NCBI GenBank assembly: GCA_900473045.1
Contig: UCKS01000019.1
Location: forward strand, 151,306-215,305
Source of the DNA: Hyphomicrobiales bacterium
GTDB lineage: Bacteria > Pseudomonadota > Alphaproteobacteria > Rhizobiales > Rhizobiaceae
DNA length: 64,000 nucleotides
Direction: 5' to 3'
Shown here: positions 18,119 to 27,342 of the stretch, piece after piece
How the letters are laid out: each line of letters starts with the position of its first letter
Numbering within the stretch: the stretch's first letter is position 1
Program-made: the position numbers and the translations under genes
Notes under the pieces: model-generated
Seen by the model: the letters and a program-made list of their open reading frames with translations, nothing else
What the model was told of the DNA's origin: nothing
Database searches by the model: none

Positions 18119-18852
18119 GGCGCTGCGGGCGCCGGAACGGCGATCCAGCGGCCGTCGCTGCCTTCGAAACCGACACTCAAGACCTGAACGAGGACAATGT
18201 GGACGGGTTCGCCTTGCAGGGGATTGAACACCATGGCACCGCCGATACGGTAACCGGTCGGGCATTTGCGGCTGTCGGGAATGGCCGTGTCGGCGTGCAG
18301 CACCCGGTCCGATGTTTTTCCGTCTTCGGTTTGGAAGGCGAGACGAAAACCGGTCGATTGCGGCGTGACGTCCTTGCAGAGTGCGGTGGGAGCAAGCGGA
18401 ATTTCATCAAGCGAGAGTGTGAAGTCTCCACCAACCGGCGGCTCGAGGGCATATTGCCGGTATGTCAGGCGGTGAGGAGTACTGTCCGTTTCCGTGATCG
18501 GATTGAAAGCGGCGAGCAGGCCGGGGTTGGCGCCAAGATCGAATTTCTCCACAAGCGGAGCAGCTTTTGCGGCAGTCTGTGTTCTCACCTTGGCAAGGTT
18601 GGTGTTTTCCTCATCGACGCGCAGCCGGATCGGCGTGCCGGGCAAAAAGGTATCCTTGCGGGTATCGACGAAAAAGATGTTCGAATAGGGAAAGCCGGAA
18701 CCGTCCTGAACGCCATATTCCTCGAAGGCAAAGACATTGCCATCCGCCGAAAAGCCGAGCGGCTGGATCGAGGCGAAATCGCCGGCACAGGCCGCGCCGG
18801 AAAAGAGCGCCGAGGCTAGCAGTGCAGCAGCGATTCCGCCTGAAAATCTCAC
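18115..18852 (-). CDS. DUF2259 predicted secreted protein
   Basis: A 245-residue protein with a Sec signal peptide ([24 protein letters not shown]; cleavage near residue 23) and a DUF2259 body. The mature start [31 protein letters not shown] is the family signature, listed here by position 26-56. It includes Cys residues near 158 and 199 that could form a disulfide. It overlaps rpe upstream and the membrane protein downstream by 4 bases each. The family is periplasmic and of unknown function. Confidence 0.85.
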   Translation of the reverse strand: MRFSGGIAAALLASALFSGAACAGDFASIQPLGFSADGNVFAFEEYGVQDGSGFPYSNIFFVDTRKDTFLPGTPIRLRVDEENTNLAKVRTQTAAKAAPLVEKFDLGANPGLLAAFNPITETDSTPHRLTYRQYALEPPVGGDFTLSLDEIPLAPTALCKDVTPQSTGFRLAFQTEDGKTSDRVLHADTAIPDSRKCPTGYRIGGAMVFNPLQGEPVHIVLVQVLSVGFEGSDGRWIAVPAPAAP

Positions 18853-19526
18853 CCGCGGCCTCCTTCAGCATTGCTGCGCAAAGTGTCGATGGTTTTGCGG
18901 TAGGCATCGACATGGCCGCCGCCGAAGATCGCCGAGCCAGCGACAAAGACATTGGCACCGGCCGATGCCGGAAGCGCAATCGTGTCCAGCGCGATGCCGC
19001 CATCGACCTGGATGTCGATCGGCCGGTCGCCGATCATCGCCTTGATGCGGCGAATTTTTTCTTCCATGGCGGGAATGAATTTCTGGCCGCCGAAACCCGG
19101 GTTGACCGTCATCACCAGAACGAGGTCGATCTTGTCGAGCAGGTAGTCAAGAACGCTTTCTGGCGTTGCCGGATTGATCGAAACGCCGGCCTTCTTGCCG
19201 AGCGCTTTGATGGCTTGCACCGAACGGTCGAGATGCGGTCCTGCTTCGGCATGCACGGTAATGCTGTCGCAGCCGGCTTTGGCAAAGGCTTCGAGATAGG
19301 GATCGGCCGGCGCGATCATCAGGTGGCAGTCGAAATAGGCCTTCGTGTGCGGCCGCAACGACTTGATCACATCCGGGCCGAAGGAAATGTTCGGGACGAA
19401 ATGGCCGTCCATAATGTCGAGGTGGATCCAGTCGGCACCGGCAGCAACGACGTCGCGCACTTCCTGTCCGAGCTTGGCGTAATCGGCGGCGAGAATGGAG
19501 GGGGCGATGCGGATAGGCAGGGGCAT
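18849..19526 (-). CDS. rpe: Ribulose-phosphate 3-epimerase
   Basis: A 225-residue TIM-barrel epimerase interconverting ribulose-5-phosphate and xylulose-5-phosphate in the pentose phosphate pathway. Motifs are [13 protein letters not shown] at the start, [14 protein letters not shown] with metal-binding Asp and His, [12 protein letters not shown] and the DGG phosphate loop. The start [10 protein letters not shown] is set by the family; the upstream 17-codon extension is unlikely. It is the first gene of the rpe-DUF2259-membrane protein-purB run. Confidence 0.95.
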   Translation of the reverse strand: MPLPIRIAPSILAADYAKLGQEVRDVVAAGADWIHLDIMDGHFVPNISFGPDVIKSLRPHTKAYFDCHLMIAPADPYLEAFAKAGCDSITVHAEAGPHLDRSVQAIKALGKKAGVSINPATPESVLDYLLDKIDLVLVMTVNPGFGGQKFIPAMEEKIRRIKAMIGDRPIDIQVDGGIALDTIALPASAGANVFVAGSAIFGGGHVDAYRKTIDTLRSNAEGGRG

Positions 19527-19612
19527 GATGTGGGGCTCCAACTGTTTTGCGGGCAATAGCATCGCTTTTCTCGGCAAACAACAGATGTTGCCGCTTCATC
19601 ATCGCGCGGCGT

Positions 19613-20620
19613 CTAGGTTTTCGCCGCCCAGACGGGAAGCAGATCGTTTTCCTGGGCCGTCGCATCATGCACGCCACGGGCGATGGCGCGGGCCATGGTG
19701 GATGCTGCCGCAGCGCCGAGATCGATGAAATCCTGCAGGGAAACGGTTTTGCCGCTTGTTCCGGTCGCCAGCGCAAACACCAGGTCGCCGTCAAGCGGCG
19801 TATGCGACGGCCAGAGCGCACGGGAGAAACCATCATGGGCTGCGATCGCCAGCCGTTTTGCCTCGGCCTTGGTCAGCACCGCATCGGTGGCGATGACGGC
19901 GATCGTGGTATTTTTCGTTTCGCTCTGCTTGCCGCGAAACTTGATGCGCAGGTCTCGCGCGTTTCTCGGGAACGGATGCGGCATGCCGAGGCCGCCGAAT
20001 TCCGTGTCTTCCTCGAACGGTGCCGACCAGAAATGCCTGCTGTCACCGATGGTCGCGGAGCCGAGTGCGTTGACCGCGACCAGCGCGCCGATGGTGATGC
20101 CGTTGTCGAGGAGTGTCGAGGCCGTGCCGAGGCCGCCCTTGAACATGGCCGTCAGGGCACCTGTTCCCGCGCCTGCCGTGCCTGTCGAAAATTCCAGCGC
20201 CGCAGCCTGAACTGCCGCATACCCCAGTTCGCGATAGGGCGGATAGAGCCCCCAATCCTTGTCGCCACCATTGATCAGGTCGAACAGGATGGCGGCCGGA
20301 ACGATCGGGATATGCAGGTCGCCGACCGGAAAGCCGCGTCCCATCTGGCGCAGAGCCGCCTGCGCGCCGGACGCAGCGTCAAGCCCGAAGGCCGAGCCGC
20401 CGGACAGAACGATGGCATCGACGGTCTGTACCGTATTGTGCGGTTCGAGCAGATCGGTCTCGCGCGTACCGGGAGCGCCGCCCAGCACCTGCACGGCGGC
20501 GACCGCCGGTTGATCGCAGACGACGACAGAGACGCCGGATTTCAGCCGGTGATCCTCGGCATTGCCGACCTTGAGGCCGCCAACGTCAGTGATCGCATTG
20601 CGCGGGCCGGGACGCATCAT
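19613..20620 (-). CDS. P1 (S58) family N-terminal nucleophile hydrolase, NylC-like
   Basis: A 335-residue member of the DmpA/BapA/NylC family, made as one chain that cleaves itself into alpha and beta subunits. The usual P1 marks are present: AITDVGGLKVGN near the start and GGSAFGLDAASG near 74-85. At the self-cleavage site the sequence is KNTTIAVIATDA, so the nucleophile is Thr238 after Asn237, as in the nylon-oligomer hydrolase NylC, and not the Ser of DmpA/BapA. It should be an aminopeptidase or amidase. Its ATG overlaps the stop of a periplasmic binding protein gene, so both are coupled. Confidence 0.88.
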   Translation of the reverse strand: MMRPGPRNAITDVGGLKVGNAEDHRLKSGVSVVVCDQPAVAAVQVLGGAPGTRETDLLEPHNTVQTVDAIVLSGGSAFGLDAASGAQAALRQMGRGFPVGDLHIPIVPAAILFDLINGGDKDWGLYPPYRELGYAAVQAAALEFSTGTAGAGTGALTAMFKGGLGTASTLLDNGITIGALVAVNALGSATIGDSRHFWSAPFEEDTEFGGLGMPHPFPRNARDLRIKFRGKQSETKNTTIAVIATDAVLTKAEAKRLAIAAHDGFSRALWPSHTPLDGDLVFALATGTSGKTVSLQDFIDLGAAAASTMARAIARGVHDATAQENDLLPVWAAKT

Positions 20621-21705
20621 TGGCTTCCCGAAACGGCCGGTGCGGCGATGAACCGGTTGTTCTGCCATTCCAGCAGGCGATAGGGGTTTTCGGCCAGTTC
20701 GTGATTGGCGTTGAAACGGATCGGGCCAAGAACGGTCTGGTAGGGGCCCTTGGCCAGCGCATCCAGCACCGGGCTGCCATCCTTGCCGGCCTGATCCTTC
20801 GCCTGCTCAAACAGCGTGACGGCTGCAAACGCGGGCAATACATAACCCTCGGGAAGCAATTGTGCCGCCGTCATGGCATTAACGGTGACCTTGGCGTCCG
20901 GCAGGGTGGCATAATCGGGCAGGGATACGGCAAGAACGCCGTTTGCCAGCGGAACCGGCAGGTTTGCCGCATCCAGCGTTTCGCCGCCCATCAGCGTCAG
21001 TGGCACCTGTTCGGATGCGGCATCGCGGGCAATGATCGCGGTATCGGCGCGGTCGCCGCCGGTGAACACGTGTGTCGCTCCGCTCTTGGCCAGACGGCGG
21101 ATAAGGCTGACCTGCTGTTCCTGGGCAGGGCGATAGGTGTCGGAAAAGGTCGGGGTGAGCCCGATTTCAGCCAGTGCGCCGCGCACGCTTTCCACCAGTT
21201 CGCGTCCGTGGATTGTACCGTCCTCGATCAGTCCCAGCGGTTCGTTCTTCCAGCGCGACAGGATGATCTCGGTTACCTTGGCCGCTTCCGCCTTGGCGCT
21301 CGGCACCAGCCGGAAAAACGGCCATTTCTTTTTCAGCGCGTCTTCCATAAGGATATCGGAGCGCACGCTCAGCGTCAGGGCCGGAATACCGGCCTCGGCC
21401 AGCGCCGGCAGCGTCGTCTCCAGGCTTTCCGTGCACAGGAAGCCGATCGCCGCCTCAGCGCCGCTGGCGAGCAGCGCCTTTGTCAGGCTCTCCGCATCCT
21501 TGGGCTCGCAGGTTTCCGGGATGGCGATGATTTCGGAGCCGCGATCATCCGCCTGAAAGCGTGCGCCGTCCAGCATCTGCTGCCCGAGAAGCGCGAACGG
21601 TCCGTCCGCCGGGGCGACGACGGCGATCTTCAGGCCTGCAGCCAAAGCAGGGGCGGCTTGCACCGATCCGGCAATAACAAGGCTGGCAAAAATCGAACGA
21701 AACAT
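20617..21705 (-). CDS. Periplasmic ligand-binding protein, LivK type (no transporter nearby)
   Basis: A 362-residue type I periplasmic binding protein resembling branched-chain amino acid receptors. The signal peptide MFRSIFASLVIAGSVQAAPALA ends near residue 23, followed by GLKIAVVAPADGPFALLGQQM, the typical first strand and ligand loop. No permease or ATPase gene is adjacent, and the only coupled partner is a P1 hydrolase. It may serve a transporter encoded elsewhere or a non-transport role such as ligand sensing or amide capture (inference). The start at 21705 is chosen from the signal peptide. Confidence 0.82.
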   Translation of the reverse strand: MFRSIFASLVIAGSVQAAPALAAGLKIAVVAPADGPFALLGQQMLDGARFQADDRGSEIIAIPETCEPKDAESLTKALLASGAEAAIGFLCTESLETTLPALAEAGIPALTLSVRSDILMEDALKKKWPFFRLVPSAKAEAAKVTEIILSRWKNEPLGLIEDGTIHGRELVESVRGALAEIGLTPTFSDTYRPAQEQQVSLIRRLAKSGATHVFTGGDRADTAIIARDAASEQVPLTLMGGETLDAANLPVPLANGVLAVSLPDYATLPDAKVTVNAMTAAQLLPEGYVLPAFAAVTLFEQAKDQAGKDGSPVLDALAKGPYQTVLGPIRFNANHELAENPYRLLEWQNNRFIAAPAVSGSQ

Positions 21706-21887
21706 GCGCTTATCCAGTTGAGAATGCCCATGTTTTAAAGATGTGGCAGCAGGGGTCAAAGGAAAAGATCGGAACAGGCGCCGGGGGGACGGCAATTGCC
21801 GCCAATGGCGAAGAAAAACCAGACAATGGGTTTCATATTTCGTCGCAATGTCTATGTGTTAAAGCATAACTCGATCTGGAGACTGCC

Positions 21888-22382
21888 GTGTTGGACAAGA
21901 CCCAACTGGACCCGCTGACCTACCGTGATGCCATGAGCCGGCTGGCCGGTCACGTGCATATCGTGACGGCGGCTAACAACGGCGTGCGGCGCGGCGTGAC
22001 GATCACGGCTGCCTGCTCGGTGTCCGACGATCCGGCAACTCTGCTGGTCTGCCTCAACGGCGCCAATCCGCGCAACGACATCTTCGCCGACAGTGGCAGC
22101 TTCGCGCTCAATCTTCTCGGTGCCGACCAGATGGATCTCGCCCATGTCTTTTCCGGCAAGAACCCGGTCGACCCGTCAGAGCGGTTCTCTCACGGCACAT
22201 GGGGAAAACTGAAGACCGGCGCACCGATTCTTGGCGAGGCGGTCGCGGCGTTCGATTGCCGGCTGATCGATATCAAGACGGTAGCCACCCATATCGTCCT
22301 GTTCGGACAGGTCGTTGCGGTGACGCTCGGCCCGCAGAAACCGGCGCTGGTCTATCTGGACCGGGACTACCGCACGTTATAG
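21888..22382 (+). CDS. Flavin reductase family protein (RutF/HpaC-like)
   Basis: A 164-residue flavin reductase domain protein, FMN-binding split-barrel fold, which supplies reduced flavin to a monooxygenase. The family segments are LAGHVHIVTA, GVTITAACSVSDDPATLLVCLN, and the final PALVYLDRDYRTL. It starts with GTG at 21888, preceded 7 bases by GGAG. No monooxygenase gene is adjacent, so the partner is unknown. It is divergent from the binding-protein gene. Confidence 0.85.
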   Translation: MLDKTQLDPLTYRDAMSRLAGHVHIVTAANNGVRRGVTITAACSVSDDPATLLVCLNGANPRNDIFADSGSFALNLLGADQMDLAHVFSGKNPVDPSERFSHGTWGKLKTGAPILGEAVAAFDCRLIDIKTVATHIVLFGQVVAVTLGPQKPALVYLDRDYRTL

Positions 22383-22595
22383 ATTTCCTCTAGGCGGCTG
22401 CACCGCTTCACCGCTGTCTCAACTTGCGCGAAACGCTGCAGCTTTTCGATGATTTTGAGACTTGCCCCTATGTTTCCCGGGCCATGCTGCCGCATAGTGA
22501 GGAATTGCGCTCGGTGCAGAACTTGAAGCTGTGGCCAATCTCGACGCGCCAGATAAAATTATCGCCACCGGCGGGATATGGAAAGGCTGACAGAC

Positions 22596-22913
22596 ATGGA
22601 CAATGCGGCAATCGAGGAGATGTTTTCGGCTCTGGGACCTGTGACGGTCAAACGCATGTTTGGCGGCAAGGGCATCTATTTCGAAGGCCGGATTCTGGCT
22701 CTGGAGGTCAGCGGCGACATTCTGTTGAAAGCAGACACCGACAGCGCCGGCGAATTCGAGGCGGCCGGCAGTTCGCAATGGAGCTATGACGGCAAGGGTA
22801 AACTGGTAAAGATGCCCTACTGGTCCATTCCGGAGGAGGCTTTCGACGATCCCGACGAAATGGCCCGCTGGGTGCGGCTTGCCTTTGAGGCGGCCTTGCG
22901 GGCTAAGAAGTAG
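22596..22913 (+). CDS. TfoX N-terminal domain protein
   Basis: A 105-residue TfoX_N protein. The family pattern runs from MFSALGPVTVKRMFGGKGIY (about 9-28) through ALEVSGDILLKAD to SYDGKGKLVKMPYWSIPEE. In Gammaproteobacteria TfoX/Sxy promotes competence, but single-domain homologues like this one are widespread and uncharacterised. The start MDNAAIEE has AAAGG about 10 bases upstream. Its end overlaps the convergent nudix gene by 11 bases. Confidence 0.85.
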   Translation: MDNAAIEEMFSALGPVTVKRMFGGKGIYFEGRILALEVSGDILLKADTDSAGEFEAAGSSQWSYDGKGKLVKMPYWSIPEEAFDDPDEMARWVRLAFEAALRAKK

Positions 22914-23325
22914 CCATCGCCCGCAACGCCTTGACGGCATCCTGCGCAAAAAGCGACAGCGGCTGCGGCAAGTCGTCGAGCGGATACCAGCCGATTTCCG
23001 AAAGTTTGTCGGGTTCCGTCAACTGGGGTTCGCCGGAAAAATCGTCGGTTACGTAGATCAACGAGATCCAGTGCTGCCGGTCGGCTTCGATCAACTGTTC
23101 GCTGAGGCAGAGAAAACGGGCCGAATGGATTTTTAGGCCGCTCTCTTCTTCCGCCTCACGGCGGGCGGCGTCGGCTGCCGGTTCCATATGGTCGACCTTC
23201 CCTCCGACAATGCTCCAATGGCCAGCTTCCGGCGCTTTCAAACGCTTGCAAAGCAAAAGCTTGCCGTCACTGAAGACGGCAAGCCCTGATCCCACACCGG
23301 GAAAATCTATGCCTGGATATGCCAT
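22903..23325 (-). CDS. NUDIX hydrolase
   Basis: A 140-residue nudix protein. The nudix box is complete: GGKVDHMEPAADAARREAEEESGL, about residues 42-65, matching GX5EX7REUXEEXGU with R56, E57, E60 and E61 as the metal ligands region. It hydrolyses a nucleoside diphosphate linked to some group, with substrate unknown (candidates are oxidised dNTPs). The start MAYPGIDFPG is preferred because the longer frame would overlap the rhlE stop. It follows rhlE by 17 bases and may be cotranscribed. Confidence 0.88.
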   Translation of the reverse strand: MAYPGIDFPGVGSGLAVFSDGKLLLCKRLKAPEAGHWSIVGGKVDHMEPAADAARREAEEESGLKIHSARFLCLSEQLIEADRQHWISLIYVTDDFSGEPQLTEPDKLSEIGWYPLDDLPQPLSLFAQDAVKALRAMATS

Positions 23326-23341
23326 GCGACTGCGTAAAGGC

Positions 23342-24877
23342 TCAAGCCTTGCCGGCAATCAGCATGAAAGCCGGGATATCATCGCCGAAGCCGACTGGCG
23401 TCGGGCCGTCGTCCTGATCGCGGCGATAGCGATTGCGGCGATCGCGGTTGTCGTCATTGGCAGGATACGGCTGGGGAGCAGGACGGTTGCTGTTACGGCC
23501 GGCATTCTGCGGTTTCGTTTCTGCCTTGCGTTCTGATCTCACAGGTTCTGCCTTTGCTACTACCGGTTCGAGAGGGGCTGCTACGACTGCCGGACTATCG
23601 TCTGATTTGATGTCCGATTTGTGACTGGCCACGGGCCGGGGAGCGTGCTCGCGATCCCTGTCATTGCGGCGTCCACCGCGCTTGCCGTCACGGCCGCCAC
23701 GCTCCGGCTTGCTGCTCTCATGGCTTTCCATCGGAGCGGGCAGGGCGGAGAGGTCGCCGTTCAGCCACTCGATGTTCTTGTCGATCAGCTTTTCGATGGC
23801 ATCGACGAATTTCGTGTCGCGCTTGGACACCAGAGTGAAGGCGGCACCCGAACGACCGGCACGGCCGGTGCGGCCGATTCGGTGGACATAGTCCTCCGCA
23901 TGGATCGGCACGTCGAAATTGAACACGTGGCTGACATCCGGAATGTCGAGACCGCGGGCAGCGACATCGGAGGCAACCAGTAGCGTGATCGCATTGTCCT
24001 TGAAGCCCGCCAGCATTTTCGTGCGCGAGCTCTGGTCCATATCACCGTGCAGGGCACCCACGGAGAAGCCGTGACGCGAAAGCGAGCGGAACAGTTCGGC
24101 AACATCCAGCTTGCGATTGCAGAAGATGATGGCGTTCTTGAGGTCGTCCTGCTTCTGGATCAGATCGCGCAGCACTGCGCGCTTTTCATAATCCTTGCTG
24201 TGGGTGGCGACCAAACGCTGCGTCACCGTCGTTGCCGTCGAAGACCGCGTGGATACTTCGACACGCTCGGGGTTCTGCAGGAACCGGTCGGCGAGCTTCT
24301 GGATTTCCGGCGGCATGGTGGCCGAGAAGAACAGGGTCTGGCGCGTGAACGGGATCAGCTTGGCGATTCGCTCGATATCGGGGATGAAGCCCATGTCGAG
24401 CATGCGGTCGGCCTCATCGATGACGAGGATTTCAACGCCGGTCATCAAAAGCTTGCCGCGTTCGCAATGGTCGAGCAGGCGGCCCGGCGTGCAGATCAGC
24501 ACATCGGCGCCACGCTCAAGCTTGCGGTCCTGTTCATCGAAGGACACGCCGCCGATCAGCAGTGCGACATTGAGCTTGTGATTCTTGCCGTATTTTTCAA
24601 AGTTTTCCGCAACCTGGGCTGCCAGTTCGCGTGTCGGCTCGAGAATGAGCGTGCGCGGCATACGAGCGCGGGCGCGGCCCTTTTCCAGAAGCGTCAGCAT
24701 TGGCAGCACGAAAGATGCCGTCTTACCCGTGCCCGTCTGGGCGATGCCCAGAATATCGCGCCGCTGCAGGGCTGGCGGAATGGCGCCTGCCTGGATCGGT
24801 GTGGGGATGGTGTAGCCCGCATCTGTGACTGCGGTAAGAACTTTTTGGCTCAGGCCAAGGTCTGAAAAAGTGGTCAA
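23342..24877 (-). CDS. rhlE: DEAD-box ATP-dependent RNA helicase RhlE
   Basis: A 511-residue RhlE-type helicase. Motifs in order are the Q motif GYTIPTPIQ (21-29), AQTGTGKT (46-53), PTRELA, DEAD (near 155), SAT, ARGLDIP and HRIGRTGRAGR. The C-terminal ~130 residues form a basic, disordered, Arg/Asp/Asn-rich tail (GGRDGKRGGRRNDRDREH and YRRDQDD), typical of RNA-binding extensions. It acts in RNA remodelling, for example cold adaptation or ribosome assembly. Single gene, possibly followed by nudix on the same transcript. Confidence 0.94.
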   Translation of the reverse strand: MTTFSDLGLSQKVLTAVTDAGYTIPTPIQAGAIPPALQRRDILGIAQTGTGKTASFVLPMLTLLEKGRARARMPRTLILEPTRELAAQVAENFEKYGKNHKLNVALLIGGVSFDEQDRKLERGADVLICTPGRLLDHCERGKLLMTGVEILVIDEADRMLDMGFIPDIERIAKLIPFTRQTLFFSATMPPEIQKLADRFLQNPERVEVSTRSSTATTVTQRLVATHSKDYEKRAVLRDLIQKQDDLKNAIIFCNRKLDVAELFRSLSRHGFSVGALHGDMDQSSRTKMLAGFKDNAITLLVASDVAARGLDIPDVSHVFNFDVPIHAEDYVHRIGRTGRAGRSGAAFTLVSKRDTKFVDAIEKLIDKNIEWLNGDLSALPAPMESHESSKPERGGRDGKRGGRRNDRDREHAPRPVASHKSDIKSDDSPAVVAAPLEPVVAKAEPVRSERKAETKPQNAGRNSNRPAPQPYPANDDNRDRRNRYRRDQDDGPTPVGFGDDIPAFMLIAGKA

Positions 24878-25087
24878 AGGGAAATCTGTTTCCGTTCCGG
24901 TTCAGTCGAACTCTGGTCAATCGGCGCATGCGTTAACTGCCGTCGCTGGGGCTCTTAGTCCCATAGCCAAGCAAAGTCAAGAAAACCGGTGGTTTGATCG
25001 GCGAAAGAGTCAATAATGGACTGCCAACAACAGGATAGCGAAAAAACGCCTGCCGTTACGTCAAGAGCGGCCACAAAGCCGTCAAGT

Positions 25088-26410
25088 TCAGTTGATGTAG
25101 TGGCTGAGCTTAATGCCAGCGGTCAAAAACCGCATGGGGTCGACGGCCTCGCCATTGAGGCGGACTTCATAGTGCAGGTGCGGCCCAGTCGAGCGGCCGG
25201 TGCTGCCGGAGCGGGCAATGGCCTCGCCAGCGGTAATCTTGTCACCGGCATTAACCAATATAGTCGAGAGGTGTGCGTAGCGGGTGGTGATGCCGTTGCC
25301 GTGGTCGATTTCGACCATGTTGCCGTAGCCACCGGTCTTGCCGGCGGTGATCACCGTGCCGGGCGCAGTGGCGAGGATTCGGGTTCCTGTCGGGGCGCGA
25401 AAGTCGATGCCGGCATGCAGCGCCAACCGCCCAAGGAAGGGATCGAGGCGGTTGCCGAAGCTTGAGGTAATGTCGCTGGCTGGTGACGGATTGTTGAACG
25501 GCAGCTTTCGTGCCTGGCTGCGAACGCTTTCCAGACGGCCAAGCGCTGTATCGAGACCAACCAGCGAGCTGTCGAAGGCCTCGGTGGTTTCCGGCTCGAC
25601 GAACGGACCGCCGATGCCGTCCTCGTCTGCCGTGGTGCTGGCGGTTTTTGTTTCCACAGCCTCATCTTCGGCCACCTTGACGCCGGTCCGCGCAAGGATG
25701 GTCATGATGGCATCGGTGGCTTCCGACGCGCCCGCTGTCAGGCTGTCGATCCTAGTTTTCTGTTCCTGCTCGATATCCTTGAGCGACAGCGTTACCTTCG
25801 AAAACAGCCGGTCGGCCCGATCCGACATGGCCTCCTGTCCGCTCGATATAGATTGCGGCGCGTAGGCCAGCGCCATCTTCTGCTGAGGCGCCTTGGTGCC
25901 CATGCCCATCAACCGTTCGATGGCTTTCAGGCCGCCGCTGGCGTCGGCACGCTTTTCGTAGGCGAGGGGGGCTGTCTCTACAGGCTGGATTTCCTTCTCG
26001 GCGAGACCGGATTCTTCGGCGCGGTCGAGCAGCGTGCCAAGGCGGCCGTGGCGCGATGACAGCGCCATCTGCTGCTGAAGCAGCTTTTCGACCTTGTCCT
26101 CAACGACTTGTTGATCGAGGAGCTGGCGGCTGGTGACGCGATCGACCTGCGCACGCAAAGCGGCAATCCGGTCCTCGTATTCGTGCTGCATGCGCGCCTG
26201 GCGGGCCATCGTGCCGCCGATGAGATCGTCGCGCAGTACCAGATAGGAGGTAGCAGCGAGATAGCCGATCGAAAAAACAGAAATAAAACAAACCGACAGC
26301 GCCGCCATCCAGGGTTGGATGGTCATGTGGCGAACCTTGTCGCCGCTGGCCAGAATGATGATGTGCTTTTGTGCGCGCTTGCCGAAAACCTGGCTTTCCG
26401 TAGACACCAA
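25088..26410 (-). CDS. M23 family metallopeptidase with coiled coil (envelope)
   Basis: A 440-residue bitopic protein. A membrane helix lies near 33-55 (WMAALSVCFISVFSIGYLAA), then a coiled coil around 65-115 (ARMQHEYEDRIAALRAQVDRV...), then a linker and a C-terminal LytM domain (about 320-435). Zn-ligand motifs are complete: HAGIDF (HxxxD) and HLHYEV (HxH), so it is likely an active peptidoglycan endopeptidase, not an EnvC-type activator. The start codon is TTG at 26410 or GTG at 26407, just after GGGGGTGAG. It is probably involved in cell-wall remodelling or division. Confidence 0.88.
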   Translation of the reverse strand: MVSTESQVFGKRAQKHIIILASGDKVRHMTIQPWMAALSVCFISVFSIGYLAATSYLVLRDDLIGGTMARQARMQHEYEDRIAALRAQVDRVTSRQLLDQQVVEDKVEKLLQQQMALSSRHGRLGTLLDRAEESGLAEKEIQPVETAPLAYEKRADASGGLKAIERLMGMGTKAPQQKMALAYAPQSISSGQEAMSDRADRLFSKVTLSLKDIEQEQKTRIDSLTAGASEATDAIMTILARTGVKVAEDEAVETKTASTTADEDGIGGPFVEPETTEAFDSSLVGLDTALGRLESVRSQARKLPFNNPSPASDITSSFGNRLDPFLGRLALHAGIDFRAPTGTRILATAPGTVITAGKTGGYGNMVEIDHGNGITTRYAHLSTILVNAGDKITAGEAIARSGSTGRSTGPHLHYEVRLNGEAVDPMRFLTAGIKLSHYIN

Positions 26411-26508
26411 CTCACCCCCAACGCGTGCGATTCTGCCCGTCCTGATGGGTTTGATTAGACACTGTTAAGGTTAATAAAGCCTTTCCTGGAGGGTTTGGCG
26501 ACAGTCCG

Positions 26509-27342
26509 TCAGGTGTTCACGGAGGCCGTCATCGAACGATAGAAGGATGGGGTCAGGCCGGCTTCGGCACGGGCGATATCGTTGAACGGTGCCTTCAGGG
26601 GGCCGCGAAAATTAGCCCTGACCAGAGCCTGGAATGCCGCTGCCGGGTCCTTCTTTTGCCGGGCACAGAGGAAGCGGAACCATTTGGCGCCAACGGCCAC
26701 ATGGCCTTTCTCGTCCTCGTAGATGACGTCGAGCACCGCAGCGCTTTCAATGTCGCCAGCGTCGCGCATCTTCGCCTGCAGCGCCGGCGTCACGTCGAGG
26801 CCGCGCGCCTCGAGAATCAGCGGTACCACCGCCAGCCGCGCCGTAAGATCGTTGCGCGTATCATGGGCTGCCTGCCAGAGCCCATCATGGGCCGGCAGGT
26901 CGCCATAGTCGGCACCAAGCTGGCGCAGACGATCACGCACCATGCGGAAATGCTTGGCCTCCTCAAAGGCCACTTTCATCCAGCCGTCGAAGAAGGAATT
27001 CGGAACCGGTTCCGTGGCAAACCGGGCGACGATGTCGAGCGCCAGATCGACAGCATTGAGTTCGATATGGGCTATGGCGTGGAGGAGGGCGATCCTGCCT
27101 TTGTCTGTGGGCAGTGCGCGCTTTGGCAATTGCCTTGGCGGTATCAGTTCCGGCTTTTCCGGCCTTCCGGGACGATCTGGCACGGGCGTATCGAGCGGCG
27201 AGCGCAGCGACAGGGTCCGGGCATTCCAGCGGCGCGCCGTTTCCTGCGTCAGCAGCGTCTTGACATCGAGATCGGCCGCGCGGATTGCGCGGACAGCGCC
27301 ATCACGGAGACTGCGGATGCCCGGCAGGCTGGTCATCGTCAC
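26509..27342 (-). CDS. DUF455 ferritin-like protein
   Basis: A 277-residue DUF455 protein, predicted to fold like ferritin/MiaE di-iron proteins. Carboxylate-rich helices carry the likely metal ligands: AIAHIELNAVDLALD (near 92-106), VAFEEAKHF (near 123-131) and IYEDEKGHVAVG (near 206-217). The function is unknown; an oxidative role is inference from the di-iron fold. The start is GTG at 27342, overlapping the bcp stop (GTGA), or ATG at 27336. Coupling to a peroxiredoxin suggests a shared oxidative-stress context. Confidence 0.82.
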   Translation of the reverse strand: MTMTSLPGIRSLRDGAVRAIRAADLDVKTLLTQETARRWNARTLSLRSPLDTPVPDRPGRPEKPELIPPRQLPKRALPTDKGRIALLHAIAHIELNAVDLALDIVARFATEPVPNSFFDGWMKVAFEEAKHFRMVRDRLRQLGADYGDLPAHDGLWQAAHDTRNDLTARLAVVPLILEARGLDVTPALQAKMRDAGDIESAAVLDVIYEDEKGHVAVGAKWFRFLCARQKKDPAAAFQALVRANFRGPLKAPFNDIARAEAGLTPSFYRSMTASVNT

